Source: Corynebacterium lipophiloflavum DSM 44291 (lineage in GTDB: Bacteria; Actinomycetota; Actinomycetes; Mycobacteriales; Mycobacteriaceae). Taken from it: a stretch of 38,103 bases of DNA. The stretch is from contig NZ_GG667193.1 of the NCBI RefSeq assembly GCF_000159635.1, forward strand, positions 154,422 through 192,524, written 5' to 3'. The position numbers and the translations under genes were made by a program. The notes under the pieces were generated by a model. It saw only the letters and a list, made by a program, of their open reading frames with translations, was not told the DNA's origin and did no database searches. This document shows positions 33,954-38,103 of this stretch, piece by piece. Each line of letters begins with the position of its first letter. The stretch's first letter is position 1.

Positions 33954-35297
33954 TCACTTACTGAACGTGAGCAGGAACTCCGCCTCCGCCGCGGCGATGC
34001 GCTCGATCTCGCTCGGGTCCACGGATTCGTCCACCCCGTGGATGCCGCACAGCGGCTCCTCCACACCGAACAAGGCGATCTCCGCTTCCCGGAAGTGCTC
34101 CTGAAGTGTCGTGGTCAGTGGAATCGAGCCGCCGGAGCCGACCACGGCGAGCGAGTCCTGGCCGTACGACTTTTTCAGGCACTCTCCGAGCAACGAAACC
34201 GCGGGGCCGTCGATGTCGGTTGCGAAGGGCTCGTTGAGTTGGGTGATACCGACGCTCACCTTCGCGCCCCACGGGGTGTGGGAGACGATGTGTTCCTCGA
34301 GCTTTTCCGCGGTTTCCGCGGCGCTCATGCCGGCGGGCACGCGGAGGTTGAACTGGGCGCTGGCGTGCGCGTTGATCGCGTTGAGCGCCTCGCTGACGGG
34401 GCGCGAGGTGAACCCGATCATGGTCACAGCGGGCCGGGCCCACACCATGTCGGCGGGTTCGTCGTCCACGGTGCCGTAGAGCTGCACGCCCTCCAGCGCT
34501 CCGGCGTCCTTGCGGAAGGTCTCGCGGTCGTAGGCGTCGCCCTCCCACTTGCCCAGGCAGTCGACGCCGTCGATGGTGGTGCGCCCGTGCTCGTCGAACA
34601 GTGAGCTGGCTATACGCACGAGCGCGTCCGCCGCGTCAGGGGCGGCGCCGCCGAAGCCGCCAGAGTGGATGTCGCCGGCGAGGGTTTCCACGCTGACCTG
34701 GACCTGGGCACCCCCGCGCAGCTGCGTGGTCAGCGTCGGGGTGCCGACGGCGACGTTGCCGGAATCCGCGATGAGGATGACATCGGCGCGGAAGAGTTCG
34801 GGCGAGGTTTCAATGAGGCGCTCGAGACCGCCCTGCCCGCCGAACTCTTCGGAGCCTTCGATGACGACCTTGAGGTTGGCGGACGTTTTCCCGGCGGCGT
34901 CGAGAAGACGAATCGCTTCCAGATGCATCGCGAGGTTGCCCTTGCAGTCCGCGGCGCCGCGGCCGTACCAGCGCCCGTCGCGCTCGGTGAGCGTGAACGG
35001 GTCCGAGGTCCACGCCGCCGGATCACCGGCGGGCACGACGTCGTAGTGGCTGTAGAGCAGCACGGTCGGGGCCTCGGTGTCAACGATGCGGTCGCCGATG
35101 ATGGTGTCGGCGTTGTCAATCGTGGGGTGGCGCTTGACGTCGAAGCCGAGGGATTCCAGCTCGGCGACCGTCCACGCGCAGGCAGCCTCGTGCTGATCAG
35201 CGAGCTCAGGCACGGAGTGCGGCGAGTTGAACGAGACCAGTGCGGACAGGTCGGCGAAGATGCGGTCGCGGTTGGGGGTGATGTTGGGGGAGGTCAT
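33954..35297 (-). CDS. M20-family metallopeptidase (dipeptidase-like)
   Basis: The 447-residue cytosolic enzyme has the di-zinc ligands of the M20 family: His in [10 protein letters not shown], bridging Asp in GRGAADCKG, the Glu pair in [10 protein letters not shown], Asp in ILIADSGN, and His in [11 protein letters not shown] lid domain (about 185-330, with [12 protein letters not shown]) separates the catalytic halves. The sequence is of the carnosinase/dipeptidase-like group rather than DapE, for the length and the HSGxFGG motif. It probably cleaves small peptides. The start ATG 35297 follows a possible -10 TACGTT by 7 bases and would be leaderless. Confidence 0.92.
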   Translation of the reverse strand: MTSPNITPNRDRIFADLSALVSFNSPHSVPELADQHEAACAWTVAELESLGFDVKRHPTIDNADTIIGDRIVDTEAPTVLLYSHYDVVPAGDPAAWTSDPFTLTERDGRWYGRGAADCKGNLAMHLEAIRLLDAAGKTSANLKVVIEGSEEFGGQGGLERLIETSPELFRADVILIADSGNVAVGTPTLTTQLRGGAQVQVSVETLAGDIHSGGFGGAAPDAADALVRIASSLFDEHGRTTIDGVDCLGKWEGDAYDRETFRKDAGALEGVQLYGTVDDEPADMVWARPAVTMIGFTSRPVSEALNAINAHASAQFNLRVPAGMSAAETAEKLEEHIVSHTPWGAKVSVGITQLNEPFATDIDGPAVSLLGECLKKSYGQDSLAVVGSGGSIPLTTTLQEHFREAEIALFGVEEPLCGIHGVDESVDPSEIERIAAAEAEFLLTFSK

Positions 35298-35304
35298 GCG
35301 CTCG

Positions 35305-35310
35305 AACGTA
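35305..35310 (-). promoter_or_regulatory. Candidate leaderless promoter of the M20 peptidase gene
   Basis: TACGTT on the minus strand, then 7 bases, then ATG 35297; no Shine-Dalgarno is seen. Confidence 0.35.
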
Positions 35311-35380
35311 CCACCGGCGGCGTCGGCGCTTTGGATGCCGGCTTTGGTGTGGGCGGAGGGCGTGACCAGATGAGCTGAGA

Positions 35381-35395
35381 GCCCCGTTTCGGGGC
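35381..35395. terminator. Short GC-rich hairpin
   Basis: GCCCCG and CGGGGC form a 6-bp stem with a TTT loop, with no T run on either side. It lies behind the Abi_2-like relic on the minus strand and could be a weak terminator. Confidence 0.3.
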
Positions 35396-35441
35396 ACTTC
35401 CTTGTACATTTCGAACGCCCCGAAGGGTCGGCTGGATGAAG

Positions 35442-35834
35442 CTATGTAGGTCGGAGGGAATACAGCTCGGGGACCCGAGAATTCCCGGCGATCCATTCGC
35501 CGGCCTCTGGGTCAATCCACGATGAAACTCGATGAATGCTCTCCAGAATGTTGCCTACATAAGCTGCTTCTTCCGTAAGGTCATGCCTGATGATGGGTTC
35601 GTGGTGCGAGCAGCGGTTACGCAAGGCGTATATGGGGGCGATCCGGGTAATCAGCGCTGAAATGCTATGCGTATAGCCGAGGGCTGCGACAAATTTGGGG
35701 TGGAGGGTTGCGGCGTGGCGGCGGACGAGAAGGTGAAACCAGAAGTCGAAGGTGAGTTCCGCAATGACCTTCCCGGGACTAGCTGCCGCCCCGCCAGCGC
35801 GTGTGCGAGCCTAATTAACTCCGCGCTTATCCAT
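35442..35834 (-). pseudogene. Truncated Abi_2-family (abortive infection-like) gene
   Basis: A minus-strand frame without a start codon (35810-35442) encodes about 122 residues of the C-terminal half of the Abi_2/AbiF-like family: SPGKVIAELTFDFWFHLL, then IYALRNRCSHHEPII with the typical R-N-R-x-x-H-H-E core, and WIDPEAGEWIAGNSRVPELYSLRP at the end. An in-frame TAG at 35811-35813 separates it from a seven-codon stub (ATG 35834, MDKRGVN). The N-terminal half, more than 150 residues, is missing; only about 60 bases remain before repeat array C. The arrangement suggests a decayed defence gene. An alternative is expression of the C-terminal fragment from an unseen start. Confidence 0.75.
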
Positions 35835-35897
35835 GTTGTTGAATGCGAGCCCAGCACCCGAGCGCGCGGGAAAATGTGCTGAGGTCTTCCTGGTGGA

Positions 35898-36150
35898 GTG
35901 AGATGTCACGGTCAAACTGGTGCTGGCGTTACCGACCTGGGGTTTTGCACCCCACCACCGCTTGACCGTGACATCTCACCGCTCCAGATGTCACGGTCAA
36001 GCCAAAACCGCCTCCACTGACCAGGCATTTCCCGCCCCACCACCGCCTGACCGTGACATCCCACCGCCCCAAATGTCACGGTCAACCCGAAACTGCCATC
36101 GCCGACCTGGGGTTTTGCACCCCGCCACCGCCTGACCGTGACATCCCACC
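35898..36150 (+). repeat. Repeat array C: three 85-bp units
   Basis: Units begin at 35902, 35987 and 36072, again exactly 85 bp apart. Unit 1 has perfect 18-bp inverted arms (35898-35915 and 35962-35979). The end of unit 1 and beginning of unit 2 (TTGACCGTGACATCT / AGATGTCACGGTCAA) form a perfect 15-bp stem with a 9-nt loop. The centre GACCTGGGGTTTTGCACCCC occurs in units 1 and 3; unit 2 is divergent there. The array fills the gap between the Abi_2 relic and the groEL2 promoter. Confidence 0.92.
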
Positions 36151-36179
36151 GCCACCACGAAACGTCAATCCCGCCCAAT

Positions 36180-36209
36180 CTTGCACTCGCCCGCTCAGAC
36201 TGCTAAAAA
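36180..36209 (+). promoter_or_regulatory. groEL2 promoter with an overlapping degenerate CIRCE
   Basis: The -35 TTGCAC (36181-36186) and the A-rich -10 TAAAAA (36204-36209) have a 17-bp spacer. The same bases form a degenerate CIRCE: CTTGCACTC (36180-36188), 9 nt, GACTGCTAA (36198-36206), matching 7 of 9 and 8 of 9 positions. Confidence 0.6.
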
Positions 36210-36215
36210 TGGGGG

Positions 36216-36242
36216 TTAGCACTCAAGCAAGTCAAGTGCTAA
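36216..36242 (+). promoter_or_regulatory. CIRCE operator (HrcA site) of groEL2
   Basis: TTAGCACTC, 9 nt, AAGTGCTAA is one mismatch from the consensus TTAGCACTC-N9-GAGTGCTAA. It lies at the expected transcription start. HrcA repression, relieved by heat, is expected. Confidence 0.93.
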
Positions 36243-36349
36243 AAGTTTTTGAGCGGGTGAGGCTGCCTCACTCACCAGCCGTGCCGTCGCGGGCGCCTGC
36301 TCGAATCCGACGTTGAGTGGCGCCGTATACCAACACACTCTCAATGTAA

Positions 36350-38005
<1,656 letters not shown>

Positions 38006-38035
38006 GAGCGCTTCGCTTATCGACGCTCTCGTGAC

Positions 38036-38076
38036 GCAGCAGTGCGCGCACCCCGACGGGGTGCGCGCACTGCTGC
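38036..38076 (+). terminator. Perfect 19-bp hairpin behind groEL2
   Basis: GCAGCAGTGCGCGCACCCC (38036-38054) and its exact complement (38058-38076) are separated by GAC. No T run follows (TAACGCG). It is likely the groEL2 terminator or 3' end stabiliser. The remaining 27 bases show nothing certain. Confidence 0.75.
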
Positions 38077-38103
38077 TAACGCGAAACGCCAAAAAGGGCA
38101 ATT

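Noticed and set aside
35651..35857. 68-codon minus-strand ORF opposite or next to the Abi_2 relic
   Set aside because: It is another frame over the same DNA; the Abi_2 similarity lies in the frame 35810-35442.
36157..36175. Fourth unit of array C
   Set aside because: At the expected 85-bp position the arm is not recognisable; only a vague ACGTCAA remains.

Overview
The window is GC-rich chromosomal DNA of a Corynebacterium or a close relative (Mycobacteriales). The evidence is gene content and order: the glnX-glnH-pknG operon, pta-ackA, the xth / GNAT / def / DUF3263 / LytR_C / ybdK block in the order known from Mycobacterium tuberculosis Rv0427c-Rv0433, a groEL2-type chaperonin with CIRCE operators, and a six-gene Mrp antiporter operon with a fused MrpA-MrpB. 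Many genes look leaderless, with a TANNNT -10 element 5-7 nt before the start codon. Species cannot be named from the sequence alone.

Layout. 1-629 is the 3' end of a GH76-like glycosidase gene; then fba (glycolysis) with a terminator and a FUSC-type membrane protein. nadA-nadC (NAD synthesis) runs on the minus strand behind a PRC-barrel/DUF2382 stress-type protein whose distant upstream region holds a perfect GlxR/CRP-type site. An unrecognised 297-aa protein is divergent from purA, which is followed by a PurT-like ATP-grasp gene lacking part of the PurT substrate site. pta-ackA (acetate activation) converges on pknG-glnH-glnX, the signalling operon that in C. glutamicum controls 2-oxoglutarate dehydrogenase through OdhI. 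A Nudix hydrolase and an ABC exporter pair follow, then cardiolipin synthase, exonuclease III, a two-domain GNAT and peptide deformylase on the minus strand. DUF3263, a frameshifted DUF559/AbiEi-like gene, a LytR_C membrane protein and ybdK are on the plus strand. 26.7-33.0 kb is the mrp operon (A/B-C-D-E-F-G on the minus strand). A stand-alone LeuA-regulatory-domain protein, an M20 peptidase, a decayed Abi_2-family gene and groEL2 complete the window.

Most genes are conserved housekeeping genes. The accessory signal is a dispersed repeat family at three intergenic places (12133-12497, 23565-23717, 35898-36150). The repeats have an 85-bp period (77 bp in the middle array), palindromic arms of the type GATGTCACGGTCAA / TTGACCGTGACATC, and an oriented central motif ACCTGGGGTTTTG. 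I recognise no described family. Two of the arrays border broken abortive-infection or nuclease-like genes. This is the best candidate for something undescribed here. The PurT-like enzyme with a missing substrate loop and the single palindromic -10 serving two divergent leaderless genes (def and DUF3263) come next.

All family assignments are by eye from remembered family motifs; no database search was run.
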